DNA from: Arabidopsis thaliana
Taxonomy: Eukaryota > Streptophyta > Magnoliopsida > Brassicales > Brassicaceae
Length of the DNA stretch: 64,000 bases
Assembly (NCBI RefSeq): GCF_000001735.4
Contig: NC_003076.8
Coordinates: 2,170,001 to 2,234,000, forward strand
Reading direction: 5' to 3'
Shown here: in pieces, positions 21,533 through 34,312 of the stretch
Layout: every line of letters begins with the position of its first letter
Numbering within the stretch: position 1 is the first letter of the stretch
Translations under genes and position numbers: made by a program
The notes under the pieces: model-generated
Databases searched by the model: none
What the model was told of the DNA's origin: nothing
Seen by the model: only the letters and a program-made list of their open reading frames with translations

Positions 21533-23416
21533 TCATGGCTCTTGGATAGTCTTTTTCAAATGTGTTTCCGACAGTGGTACGCTGATTACAATCGTAGAGA
21601 GCATAGAGTTATCCCCTTCCGAGATTTTCATTTTAGATCCATTAGCTTCCACATCTTCAGTTACTTTACTATTTGAGTCAATCTTGGCTAGTTCACATAT
21701 AGTCACTTGATTCTCCTTTTGCTTTCCCCATAAGACAGCATACAGTCCAATTACAATCAGTACCGCACCAATCACCCTACATGTCCCAAAGCAGTTGATA
21801 AGCTTTATGTGATGATTGATATTATTCATCATATATGATTCATGACCATGTATGGAGAATGAGAAAAGGGGCAAAAGTGGAAATTTTTACCCTCCAAGGA
21901 AGATTTTTTCTGCCAAGACAAAAGAACCCATGACAGCAACAATAACCATCATCAAAGGACTAAAGGCAGTAGCAAACACAGGTCCTCTTTTCTTCATCAC
22001 TATCCCTTGCACATAGTATGAGATACTTGATGCCACAATCCCCTATTATTATATATCAAATTATCGGGATAAGTAAATAAATATATGTGACTTTATATAC
22101 ATGAGAGCTAGATAAGAGAGGTTTAATATTACAGAGTAAGCGGCGGCAAGGAGGTTCATGTCCCAGCCAATTCTCCAAGCAGAGGGGTTGTGTTCCATCA
22201 CAAACGTCACAGCAACTGCTTGTAGTGTTCCGATGAAGCAAATTAGTGTTGTTAGAGAAAGCTGATGCTTCGCGTACGTCTTTAGTATCTTTGCCTAATC
22301 ACATCAACCAAACCAAAAGAACAATAATAAGCGAATACTTGTAAAACTGTACGTAAACACAAAAAGAAATATATTATATATGAATAAAGAAAAAGAGGAT
22401 CTCGAGTTGTCACTCAATTTTGTCTCTTTATGTGTGTACACACCTGTAGAACAAAGAGGGAGGCCCAAGCGAGTGTTGCAAAGATTAGGAGGATGGAGCC
22501 TTTGAGGAATTCCTTATCACTTGATGAGTTCTTAGACGACGTCGTATTAGCATGTGAAGAGTCTTGAATATGCATATATTTGGTCCAAAATAGCTCAACG
22601 ATGGGTCCTTTGTAAATTGTCATTAGCATCGCTCCCGCCACTGTCACTACCGTTCCGGCTATTTTCGCCTGACACCACAGTTTCTTCAGGTCCAACATCT
22701 CCATCCTATTATCAAAATTAATAGAAGAATTTATTACCATTTAAAACCATTTGTAACGTTTAGAAAACAATAATCGTATTTTAGTTGAAAGCCACATAAT
22801 TTAGATTTGCACATTTATTTACGTACCGGAATAGTACAGCCAAGATAAAGGTCATGGCCGGAAGCATGTTACTCATGGCGCATGAGAACGTTGGGGACGT
22901 ATATTTCAGCCCCATGTAGTAGAAGTTTTGATCGATCACTGGCCTGTAAATTTGTTTATAGAAAGAAAAAAATGTTAACTCTCTTTCTAATTTGCTTTTG
23001 CAAAGACAAGGTAGTCAAATAGAGACAGTGATTAAGTAACAACCCAAGAAGGCCGAGAATGAATAGTTGCATGAAAATGGAGAACGTTATTTTCGGCTGA
23101 GCCTTCCTGTAAAACGGAATATACGTAGTTAGAATCCATTAACAATCTATCGATTATTGGCGAATAAAATTCAAAGAATGTAATGAAAATAATTAAATGG
23201 ATATAACCTTTCGAAGAAGAAAGCAAAGGGTGCAATAACGGCGGTGGCAATTGCATGGCGGTAGACGACAAGGACATAGTGGCTCATACCGGTGTTGAGG
23301 GATATTTTGGTAATTATATTCATGCCGGCGTAGCCAAACTGGAGAGATATCATGGCGAAGTAGGGTTTAGAGCTTGTGAGAAAGCTCTCACAGCTACTAA
23401 TCTCCTCCATCGACAT
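21533..23416 (-). CDS. UMAMIT9: UMAMIT (nodulin MtN21/EamA) transporter
   Basis: Seven exons on the minus strand: 23416-23208, 23106-23044, 22943-22827, 22705-22444, 22294-22133, 22042-21891 and 21776-21533, all GT-AG, giving 402 residues. It is a member of the drug/metabolite transporter superfamily with two EamA halves and about ten membrane spans; characterised UMAMITs are bidirectional amino-acid facilitators. Family motifs are visible: PYFAMISLQFGYAGMNII at the start, YRHAIATAVIAPFAFFFER, GLKYTSPTFSCAMSNMLPA, and near the end FATAFSPLMMVIVA and GLYAVLWGK followed by a hydrophilic tail. The start is the first of two close ATGs (MSMEE). UMAMIT9 (AT5G07050) by recall; substrate is not readable from sequence. 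Confidence 0.92.
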
Positions 23417-24393
23417 AATGTTTTAAGTTGTAGTTGTTTGAGTAAAACTATTGATCGTGGTCTTTTGTATTTATAGTAAGATGCAACGTATTTATGATAT
23501 GGTTTTGTATTTGTTTAATGTTTAGGTTTCTTGGTTGACATCACTATCTTACCTCCCCTCTATAGTCATTGGAACTCAAATATACTGGTCGAATTATATA
23601 AAACCAATTGGGTACTATGACACTTCCATTAGGCAAATTATGAAATTGTGGAACAAATTTGTAAATCTCTATCCGTCTTGGTAATCCATGGAACGGGTTA
23701 ACAGGCTAACCAAAAGATGAGTTAGGGATGATCTATCGCTAATGTACGTACTAAATTCGTCCATATAGGAAGGTATTAAATTGCTAATCTTCGAAATATA
23801 TGTTTTTATGTGACACAACTCGCATCAATTCGGGATTAATTAAAATTTCGACCCACAACGCAGACGTTCTAGCCAATAATCATAGACGCACTTGTGATTT
23901 TCGTTACTAAGAATATGCCTAAACACAAAAAGAACTGTGATGATGCACTTTTGCATGATTCGAGAAGAAACAAAAGTTGTTTATTGGAAAAATGGGGGAA
24001 AAGGGCATAGGACACGTGGCAGGTAATGGGAGGGTTTAGGGGGATCATAGAAGGGCATCAATGTAGTGACTCTTGAGGTAAGCAAATAAATGACATAGAA
24101 GGCATTATGGTGACATGAAAGTTAAATCTTCGAACTTGGACCATTTGATATTATAAAATCATTCAAAAGCTAAGTTACCTCTTCACAAAAGTAGATAACT
24201 CTTTCTAATCACACGGCTAGAATTCAATCTCAAATACAATTGAGACACCATGTGTCTATTGTGAATGAGTCAGGATGGGAGTAGAAACGGTTTCGTGTCC
24301 TCACAAATTTGGAGTGAAATAATGAGTTATTCAAGAATTTAATAGCATCTGAAAACTAAAGTAATTTAAAACGTTAAAAGACTAATTTTCATG
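23417..24393. other. intergenic region between two minus-strand genes
   Basis: About 1 kb holding the promoter of the UMAMIT gene and the 3' flank of the CCCH gene. No ORF, RNA gene or clear repeat, apart from a short TA microsatellite at about 24397-24420 that the CCCH gene reads into. Confidence 0.6.
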
Positions 24394-25872
24394 TCATATA
24401 TATATATATATATCTATATATGGTGGTGGTGTGGGGTACGGCTGGTGTGGTGGCATCGGGTAAGAGTAAGAAGAATAAGCTCTGTTGTTCTCACTGGTGC
24501 TTGAACCATCACTCTCTTGGGTTGAAAAGGCTGCACCCATTCTCTGCGTGTCCATTGATGGGTAATGACTGTATTCGTTAGGTGGTGGTGGCTGCATATA
24601 GTACTGCTGCATTTGTGAGTGTTGATTCTGCTGCTGAGATATTAATCCAGTATGAGCGATACTGCCCTGTTGCTGTTGGTTTGAACCACTTTGATCATAT
24701 TTGCCATCCTCGGCCATGACTCTGATAGATTCCATTTCTCCATAAGCGTAGAAGTGGTCATGTATGTCCTGCTCAAAGATTCTTGAGTTAAGTCCACCGA
24801 CGTAAAGTGTTTTGATGCTTTCATCCTCTGGTGGTTCCAAAGTGCCCATCTCACCAGCTTTTCTGAGTAACTTCATCGCGACTGGATCATTTACACTGCG
24901 AACATATGAAAAGTACATAAGAGAAACAACTCAAATAAGCATTTGAGAAGGCAACTAAATGTCAAGCAATAGAGAAGATCCAATAGCTTACCTATAATAA
25001 CGATCTCTTATGTTTTGATGGGATAGCTCTCCTGTTTCGGGCATCTCATGCCGGAATGAACATTCGGCACCTCTTTTACACTGACCAATGGTGTAGAAAC
25101 TACAAATTTTTGGCCGGTTCTTTTCATAGGAAGGTGTTCTTCTCTGAAGCTTTAAAATAGTATCATTAGGTTGCATCTTCCCAAATGAAGATTCATAATC
25201 CAGTCCAGCTCTAGTCTACAAAAAACTAGACTTGATTAGTCATCAATCTTTCACAATGATCGCATAACCTAAAAAGCAGACTTGAAAATACTTAGTTAAA
25301 AAGAAAAAGGAGAATCCATGGTCATACCTTTGGGTCATGCTCGTCAGCAAAGTACTCTCTGTTGACATGGCTCATTGGGACAGAGTAGTGAGAATTAATA
25401 TTGAGTGCTGAGTCTCTGACCTGAACAGGAAGACCAAAACCGAGATCCAGAAGACAGACTTGGCATACATTTTTTAGCTTAGAGCAAGTTTGACAAATCT
25501 CGGTTTTCTTGAATCTAGCATTCCGGCCTGGTCGCCACCTAAAAGCTGTGAAAGGACGACTACATATCTTGCATTCCTTATCATAATCCGCTCGGGTCTA
25601 CATATAAACAACAACTTTAATAAGGATTTGAAGAAGAAAAACGTGCAGTGCAAGCTATGAGAATCATTAGCACCTACAATAACTTTAAACCTGAACCTAA
25701 ACCTAAATTACTAAGTTAACAACTCCACTATACAGAAAACATCAACAAAGCTTAAGAGATGGGAGCGAGAAATCACCATTCGCATGTACGGATTGTCACC
25801 GAAGCAAGATTCGCAGGTGATTGGGAAATCGGCGCTTTCCCATCCATCGGCTCCATGATCCCTGTGAGACAT
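24394..25872 (-). CDS. MAC5C: CCCH zinc-finger protein, MAC5/RBM22-like, with truncated RRM
   Basis: Four exons on the minus strand: 25872-25777, 25597-25328, 25215-24992 and 24895-24394, giving 363 residues. Homologue of RBM22/yeast Cwc2, which contact U6 snRNA in the NineTeen/MOS4-associated complex of the spliceosome. Features: a Cys-rich N-terminal zinc region (about 20-100), a CCCH finger at C160-H178 (C-x7-C-x5-C-x3-H), then an RRM that starts normally with RNP2 LYVGGL at 227-232 but stops near residue 259. The second half, including RNP1, is absent, and the sequence jumps to the Gln/Pro-rich tail. That tail ends by reading into a TA microsatellite (DIYIYI). Full-length plant paralogues MAC5A/B have a complete RRM. 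AT5G07060/C3H53 by recall. Confidence 0.88.
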
Positions 25873-26742
25873 TTTCTTCGGTACTAGATATCAATCTCGT
25901 GACGCTACTTTTATAGGCCAAAGTCCAAATCGATTTGGAATTTCTCTTAAAAATATGGGTTAGGGTTACCAATTATTGGGCTTTAAACTGGGCCCGTTAA
26001 GGCTCAAGCATTAAGAAACTTTCAAAATCTTCAGCACACAGACACATAATAGTCTACAATTCATCATCAAAATACGAACTTTGATTTCAAAAATCCTGAA
26101 ACATTGTTAACAGGAACATTGATTAGTAGAAAAGTACCCCTCCTTCAGATTCAAAGTTTCAACAATCAATCAACACAGACGACATTTAAAAGAACCGGGG
26201 ACATCTTAGCCTCTTAGGATTTAAATGTTTCAACAACTCCTTGATTTTTCTTCTTTGATCTTCTTCTTTTTGAGTTTCTTAGTCGGTTAATTGACAAAGT
26301 TGTTATGTCCTATCAGTAATGATTGTCCAGTAATACATATGAGTATTGAAACAGAGTTTAAGATGCAAAAAGACTAGATGGAAACTGGAAAAATAGTTAT
26401 TTAGTAAACCAAAATTTCACAAATCTTGCTGCTATGTATCGACCAAACTCTTAAAGAAATTCAATTACTGTACTCATGAAACAATATACGTTCAAAACTT
26501 CACAAGAGGCAAGGTAAAAAAAAAGCTCGTAGTTGTTACAAATCAATCAACTATCTACAATTTTTGTAGTCTATATGCAAAAAGAATCCATTTTGTGCAA
26601 TTGTTATTGTTTTCCTTCCTCTGTTTTCGTTAGAGTTTCTTGATGCTTGCTTCTGTTTCAGCTGAAGTCGCAAGAGGGTTACCATTTTCATGTTCCTGCA
26701 ACAATTCATGTGCTTGCAGTTGTAGGCTTGTAGCTGAACTTG
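25873..26742. other. promoter of the CCCH gene and 3' flank of CIPK2
   Basis: No coding region is supported. TGGGCC/GGCCCA-type site II elements (TTGGGC near 25977, TGGGCCC near 25989) lie upstream of the CCCH gene, as is common for plant housekeeping genes. Confidence 0.5.
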
Positions 26743-28113
26743 CTATGATGGTTCTTGCTCTCCTTGTTCATCCTGCAGTAACTGCTCCTCTTTCTCCTTC
26801 TCGCCTTGCCAAACCCAAACAATATCTGCCAAAGCAGGCCTAAGATCCTCCTCCACTAACTTCTGATACTCCATTGTATCTCCATTACATTTCTTCACTT
26901 CCACCAGGTGAAACGTCGGCGTCACTTGGAATATCTCTGCATCCATCGTCAAAATTCCGTTTTTTCCTTCCTTTACTCTTTCCAGTTTGAACAAGCCTGC
27001 GCCTTGCTTTCTTATCTTCAGCTTCAGGCACTTGGCAACCTCTACTAGCTTAGAAATGATCTCTGAAGCAGGTTTTTGCGACGCGAACCTAGATTCTCGC
27101 TTGTCATATACATCCCCAAAAAGTCCTGCCAGACCAAACCCCGTAGACAAGGCGATGATATCGAAAGCATTCAAGGTAGCAAGTCGAGGCGGCTCGTGGT
27201 TTTCTCCGTTTTCATTTTGGCCTGAACCTCCAGCTTCCATGGGATTAGTAGCCTCTCTGACTTGTTGTTTCTCCATCTTTTCCATCTTTTTTTGCTTCAA
27301 ATGCAAACCCTTTCTGAACCAAGAACTCTCCTTGATTTTTGCAATAGTGATTCTAGTCTCATGGTTAGGGTCCAACATCTTACACAATAGTCTCTTTACC
27401 TCAGGAGCAAACCAGCTGGGACACTTGAAGTCTGCTTTACCTATCTTCCTATACATCTCCATAAGATTAGTGTCATGGAAAGGAAGATAACCAGCCAAAA
27501 GAACAAACAAAACAACACCACAAGACCAAATATCCGCTTTCGTACCCTCGTATCCTTTTCGGTTAATAACCTCGGGCGCAACATAAGCAGGTGTACCACA
27601 AGTTGTATGTAGAAGACCATCTTGCCGCTTGCAATCAGCAAGCGCACTTAAACCAAAATCAGATACCTTAAGATTATCATTGTCATCCAACAAAAGATTT
27701 TCCGGCTTAATGTCGCGGTGATAAACTCCGCGGCTGTGACAAAAATCAACCGCACTAATAAGCTGATAAAAATACTTCCAAGCAACATCTTCTTTAAGTT
27801 TTCCTTTTGCAACCTTGTTGAAAAGCTCACCACCTTTACAATACTCAATAACAAAGTAAATCCTTGACTTTGTAGCCATAACCTCGTATAACTCAACGAC
27901 ATTCGGGTGTTTAGCGATCCTCATTACAGAGATCTCTCGCTTGATTTGCTGGCTAAGCCCGACTCTCATAACTTTGTCCTTGTCAATCATCTTGATAGCT
28001 ACACTCTCGTTGGTATGATTACTCCTTCCAAAATACACTTTAGCAAAAGTACCTTGACCCAATAACCTCCCAACTTCATATCTTTCAGTTAATACACTTG
28101 GTTTGTTCTCCAT
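26743..28113 (-). CDS. CIPK2: CBL-interacting protein kinase CIPK2 (SnRK3)
   Basis: Intronless coding sequence for 456 residues. CIPKs are Ser/Thr kinases switched on when a calcium-loaded CBL sensor binds their NAF motif; they act in ion transport and stress signalling. The kinase domain is complete: glycine loop GQGTFAKV at 19-26, catalytic Lys41, HRD at 132-134, DFG at 152-154 and APE at 179-181, with the activation loop [15 protein letters not shown]. The NAF motif ([13 protein letters not shown]) is at about 311-323, followed by a PPI-type regulatory region and an acidic Gln/Glu-rich tail. All catalytic residues are present, so it should be active. It is intronless in its coding part, as in the intron-poor CIPK clade. 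Confidence 0.93.
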   Translation of the reverse strand: MENKPSVLTERYEVGRLLGQGTFAKVYFGRSNHTNESVAIKMIDKDKVMRVGLSQQIKREISVMRIAKHPNVVELYEVMATKSRIYFVIEYCKGGELFNKVAKGKLKEDVAWKYFYQLISAVDFCHSRGVYHRDIKPENLLLDDNDNLKVSDFGLSALADCKRQDGLLHTTCGTPAYVAPEVINRKGYEGTKADIWSCGVVLFVLLAGYLPFHDTNLMEMYRKIGKADFKCPSWFAPEVKRLLCKMLDPNHETRITIAKIKESSWFRKGLHLKQKKMEKMEKQQVREATNPMEAGGSGQNENGENHEPPRLATLNAFDIIALSTGFGLAGLFGDVYDKRESRFASQKPASEIISKLVEVAKCLKLKIRKQGAGLFKLERVKEGKNGILTMDAEIFQVTPTFHLVEVKKCNGDTMEYQKLVEEDLRPALADIVWVWQGEKEKEEQLLQDEQGEQEPS

Positions 28114-30352
28114 CCTTAAAATCTACAAACTTCAAACTACTACCTCAAAGCATTTGAGTTTTTAAACCCAGTTTGTTGATTCCAAATCAAGTTAGGTTAA
28201 CTACTACTGAATCAAAAAAGCACAATAGGATCAGGACTCAGAAGTCTAACCTTTTAGACCAACAACACAAAACCGATTTCGATATCTCCTGTAACAAAAA
28301 GATTGAGAAGCAAGACGAAGAGAAACCACTCGAAAGAGAAAGGAAGAAGAAACAGTCACTTCTCTCTTGTATGATGAAACCGAATTGAGGGATGAATCCG
28401 AAAGACAAAAGAGAACGAACGGATCTCTCTGTTTGGTTGACTAGTGGACTCAGTTCTGCTCCTCTGTCTAAATTCTTTTTATTTATATTTTTGGATTTTA
28501 TGTTTTAAAAAAGAAATAAAGGAAAATCTAAGAGTTCCTTTTTAAATAGTTGCGTGGAAGTGAATAGACATTAGAGAGAGTCGCAGAGGGTATTTGTTGC
28601 TCGTGGGCTCGTCCACCTAACGCGCTATATGCGCCGTTGATCTTTGATTTTTTTTTGGTCGGCGATCGTTTTTTTTTTCTTTCTTCTTTTTGGTTAACTT
28701 TTATTTTGTGGTTTTAAAACGATAAATCCTCCTATTTATTTTTTATTTTATGTCGACGATAAAAGCCTCTTTTTTTGTGTGTGTGCCAACGATAAAACCT
28801 AATATTAAAAGCAGTTGTTTATTAAATATTTAATCCCTGGATTTTTTTAATTGAGTTTACAAACTGAACTTGGTCAACATTTTCAATTCTTGATTCTTTA
28901 AGAAACAACCCCAAAATTACATATTTTAAGTCTCGGTTTGTTTCGGATGCGCCTTTAGTCATAGTTATGAATTATCTATATATTATAACTAGGAAAGATT
29001 CAAAATGTGATTGTAGTAATTTCGTGATCGTGAAAACCACAACCCTGCAAGATGCTGATGAATCAATCTCATGGAATTTTTGCAAAATTAAATAATTAAA
29101 CCTATAGCTTTAAGATTGCACTAGATATATCACATCTCAATATCATTTATTTCTATCTACATTTTAAGTTAAGCTGTGTAATGAATAATTTTCTTAAGAT
29201 TTACGTGGATCATAATAAATTAATGAAAGCTCTGATGAAGGAGTTTGTTAGGGGAAAAAACTGAATCAAATTCTTGTACGTCATACATATTTTAGTGTGG
29301 TTCGTAACTTTTTCACTAAATTTTTAAATTCAGTTAAATAAAAAAAACTGTAAATTTACTAAAATGTAAATGAAATTTATAAAAAAAATATTTCAACATA
29401 AGAAGAGTTCATAATGGAACAATCATAAGAAGAAGCTATATATGGCGATGTGTATGCACTGCAGATGGTTTGGAGTCACAGGCTCATAGCCTCATATGTT
29501 TACGTTAATCATCATGGAAAGCGATTTTTGATCCAAAAAAAAAGGAAAGCGATACCAAGGAGCTTGTGGAGTTTATGGTGATGCTGCTTTTGCGCTGGTT
29601 AAGTTGAAATTCAGAAAGAAAGATAACCCAAAATCCAAATTAATGATTACTTCAAACACTTTTGCATATGGAGAAGAAGAGCTGTTCAACATTAAACGGT
29701 ACAACGCAGCATTGAATTTCCGTGTCCCAAGCACTGACTGATGATCATTCTCTAAAGTCTCTATAAATATGACCATGTGATCGTACGTGGCTCCTCATGA
29801 CTGCCCCAACAAGCCAATTACTAAACTTGTCTTTATATTGCGGTTCCAAAAGATCTGATGTTGATGTTCTCCAAAACAGAAACACATTTTATAAGATAAA
29901 TGTAAATTAAATAAAGCAATTGGGAAATATTTATATAGAGTGATGATGAATACGTGAGGACTAGTTTATACACCACAACACAAAAACGCGTTTTGCTCAT
30001 TCTCTCTCTCTCGCACACACGTCAACAATCATATCCATCGATGCATTTGACTTCCTCGTTCCTCCATTTACATATGTAGATCCAGTTATGAAAGGAGTAC
30101 TAGTTCCAATTTCAATACATTTATATTTAATATTTTATTCAATACAAAAGTGTTGAAAGGGATTCGGATAAACCAAGCATTTTTATGTGTATAGAAAAAT
30201 AATACTTGACTTTGCAGTTTCCATTTCCAATCTTCAAAGTCATATCTTACCAAACTCACATCTCTAGCTAATATATCCCCTATATTTTGTTACAAATATA
30301 TATATATATATATATCTTACACAAAGACAGTGCATGTGATATAGAAATCAAG
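28114..30352. other. CIPK2 upstream region and intergenic DNA
   Basis: The first 330 bases are the probable 5' leader and promoter of CIPK2. The remainder is AT-rich with no supported gene. GGAAAGCGAT occurs at 29516-29525 and 29544-29553 around TTTTGATCCAAAAAAAAA, another short A-tailed insertion of the type described at 20172. The minus-strand frame at 29573-29776 has no recognisable domain. A TA run sits just before the acyltransferase start (about 30297-30315). Confidence 0.55.
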
Positions 30353-31975
30353 ATGGGAAGCCAAGGCATGAGTTCACCGAGTCCCTTGGTGGTGAAGAAA
30401 TCGCAAGTGGTTATAGTGAAACCCTCAAAGGCTACACCTGATGTCTCTCTTTCTCTCTCCACACTCGACAACGATCCTTATCTCGAAACCCTCGCCAAAA
30501 CCATCTATGTCTACGCTCCACCATCCCCAAACGACCACGTCCACGATCCAGCTTCCCTTTTTCAGCAAGCTCTCTCTGACGCCCTTGTCTATTACTACCC
30601 TCTCGCTGGAAAACTTCACCGGGGATCACACGACCATAGACTAGAATTGAGGTGCAGTCCCGCGGAAGGAGTCCCCTTTGTTAGGGCAACCGCAGACTGT
30701 ACTCTCTCTTCCCTCAACTATTTGAAGGACATGGACACTGACTTATACCAACTCGTACCTTGTGATGTAGCTGCGCCCTCTGGCGATTACAACCCTCTGG
30801 CTTTGCAGATCACTTTGTTTGCATGCGGAGGGCTCACTCTTGCTACGGCCCTCTCTCATTCCTTGTGTGATGGTTTTGGAGCGTCTCAGTTTTTCAAAAC
30901 CTTAACTGAGCTCGCCGCGGGAAAAACACAACCTAGCATCATCCCCGTCTGGGACAGACATCGTCTCACTTCTAACAACTTTAGCTTAAACGGTATATGT
31001 TAACTAGTATTATCTAAATATAATTTCTTTTAGATTTAGACGCATTACTAATCATCTTGATAGTTTCAGATCAGTTGACAAAAAATAGATTGGTCCATAT
31101 CTTTTATATATTGTTGTTTTAACTTTATTTTATTTATAATGTGATGTTACTAATTAACATTGTATATATGTAAGTAGGGCAATGTTTTATATTGTAGTTT
31201 TAAATTTATTTTATGTATGATGTGATGTTACTAATTAACATTGTATATCTATATGTAAGTAGACCAAGTGGAGGAGGGACAAGCTCCCAAGCTAGTTGAT
31301 TTTGGAGAGGCTTGCTCTTCTGCGGCAACTTCTCCCTACACACCCAGCAACGACATGGTATGTGAGATCCTCAACGTGACATCCGAAGATATTACTCAGC
31401 TCAAGGAGAAAGTTGCGGGGGTGGTCACGACTCTAGAGATTCTTGCGGCCCACGTCTGGAGAGCAAGGTGCCGGGCCTTGAAGTTAAGTCCAGATGGGAC
31501 TTCTCTTTTCGGAATGGCTGTGGGTATACGCCGCATTGTGGAGCCACCATTACCGGAAGGGTACTACGGAAACGCATTTGTCAAAGCCAACGTAGCAATG
31601 AAGGCTGGAGAGTTAAGCAACTCACCGTTGTCTCACGTTGTTCAGCTCATTAAAGAGGCAAAGAAAGCGGCACAGGAGAAGAGGTACGTGTTGGAGCAGT
31701 TAAGAGAGACAGAGAAAACGTTGAAGATGAATGTAGCGTGTGAAGGAGGGAAAGGAGCGTTCATGTTGCTTACTGATTGGAGGCAACTTGGATTGCTAGA
31801 CGAAATTGATTTTGGGTATGGAGGATCAGTGAATATTATACCATTGGTGCCCAAGTATCTGCCGGATATTTGTATTTTCTTGCCGAGGAAGCAAGGTGGT
31901 GTTAGAGTGCTAGTCACGCTGCCCAAATCTGTAATGGTCAACTTCAAGGAACACATAAATCCCCTAAATACATGA
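30353..31975 (+). CDS. BAHD (HXXXD-type) acyltransferase
   Basis: Two exons, 30353-30992 and 31263-31975, giving 450 residues. BAHD enzymes transfer an acyl group from acyl-CoA to an alcohol or amine in specialised metabolism, in the cytosol. The catalytic HXXXD is HSLCD at 169-173, close to the end of the N-terminal half, and the structural DFGWG motif is present as DFGYG at 396-400. YYYPLAGKL near residue 80 is also typical. The start is the ATG with MGSQGMSSPSPL; the open frame extends upstream only through TA repeats. The intron carries a tandem duplication that includes its 3' splice site. AT5G07080 by recall; acceptor and donor substrates are not known. Confidence 0.9.
31111..31262 (+). 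repeat. tandem duplication within the acyltransferase intron, including the 3' splice site
   Basis: The two halves match along TTGT[T/A]GTTTTAA, TTTATTTTAT, ATGTGATGTTACTAATTAAC (31138 and 31219) and ATATGTAAGTAG, ending at AG 31177 and AG 31262. The exon joins in frame only at the second AG. The first is a ready-made decoy 85 bases upstream; its use would bring a TAG into frame within seven codons. Confidence 0.75.
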
Positions 31976-32254
31976 AATTAATAAGCAGGTGAATGTAATT
32001 CACAGTGTTTCTTTAAAATATGAAAAGGACCTCATGCGATTGTATATTTAAAGCTTTTGTTTGCTGTTTGTTTAAGTTTTTCACATTTGGAAAGTAATAT
32101 TTTACAAACCAATAATGTAACGCCACGTCAGCAACAATATTCCTTCTAAAGACCCCACGCCAATATTCCTTAGTGGAGTTTTTAAAATCACTGTTTCATC
32201 TAAAAACTGATTTTAGCTACAACAAAATATAAGGCCGAAAAAGAATGCTTTAGT

Positions 32255-32336
32255 TGGGCCTAAATATTTCATGCTGTAAAAATGGGCCTATCTAAATAAG
32301 CCCAATAAATTTATGCGAGAACAACACTAGGGTTTT
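32255..32336 (+). promoter_or_regulatory. site II elements and telo-box of the ribosomal protein promoter
   Basis: TGGGCC occurs at 32255-32260 and 32283-32288, AGCCCA (site II, reversed) at 32299-32304, and TAGGGTTTT (telo-box) at 32328-32336, all within 160 bases of the RPS4B ATG. Site II plus telo-box is the well-known pair in plant ribosomal-protein promoters, tied to expression in dividing cells. Confidence 0.75.
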
Positions 32337-32409
32337 AGTTTTTCTTTTGATATATAATGTAAAGGGCGCCGTTAATCGCAGCCTCAGTGGAAACAGAGCA
32401 GCTGCAAAC

Positions 32410-33805
<1,396 letters not shown>

Positions 33806-34312
33806 AAGTCCAACTGCTTTGAATCATCAAGACCCGTTTCTTTTACAGACTCGCTGCTTGTCTCAGTTTGTGAGTCTATTTCTTTTCTTATGTTGTTGGA
33901 TTTCAAAACCCATCAAAAAATAGCTGAGTAGTGCTTTTTGTAATGTTTGTATGGTGGATTTTTTGGTGATTTACCGTTTAAATCAGATGACAGTTGGTCC
34001 ACTCCTTTGCTTAGTCTTCTCCTTTGCTTTGCGCTATTAGTTGTTGAGAGATGAGTAATAGATATTATTTTCTTGGCATTAAGTAATCTAGAAGAAGACC
34101 TCAAGGACTCCTGAAAGTGATGTGAATTCAGCCGCCTTACACAAAAAAGTCAAACATTTTGGTGTTTTGAATACACACGCTTCACACTTGGTCACAAGCT
34201 TATCTTTTATAATTGCTTGCTTTTCCTTGGAAACATCCTTTCCTTCTATCCAACTCGTAATTTAATATAGGAAGAAGAAGAAGAAGAAGAGTACCTCATA
34301 CGTAAACCATTG
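33806..34312 (+). other. RPS4B 3' region and WRKY26 promoter
   Basis: About 500 bases separating two plus-strand genes. A (GAA)n run lies at about 34271-34290 in the WRKY26 leader. AAAGTCAAAC at about 34146-34155 contains a TGAC-type core like the one WRKY factors bind. No other gene is visible. Confidence 0.45.

Noticed and set aside
28756-28797. ACGATAAAA direct repeat around a T/GT-rich stretch
   Set aside because: A third partial copy (AACGATAAA) lies nearby and the insert is simple sequence, so local slippage explains it as well as an insertion does.
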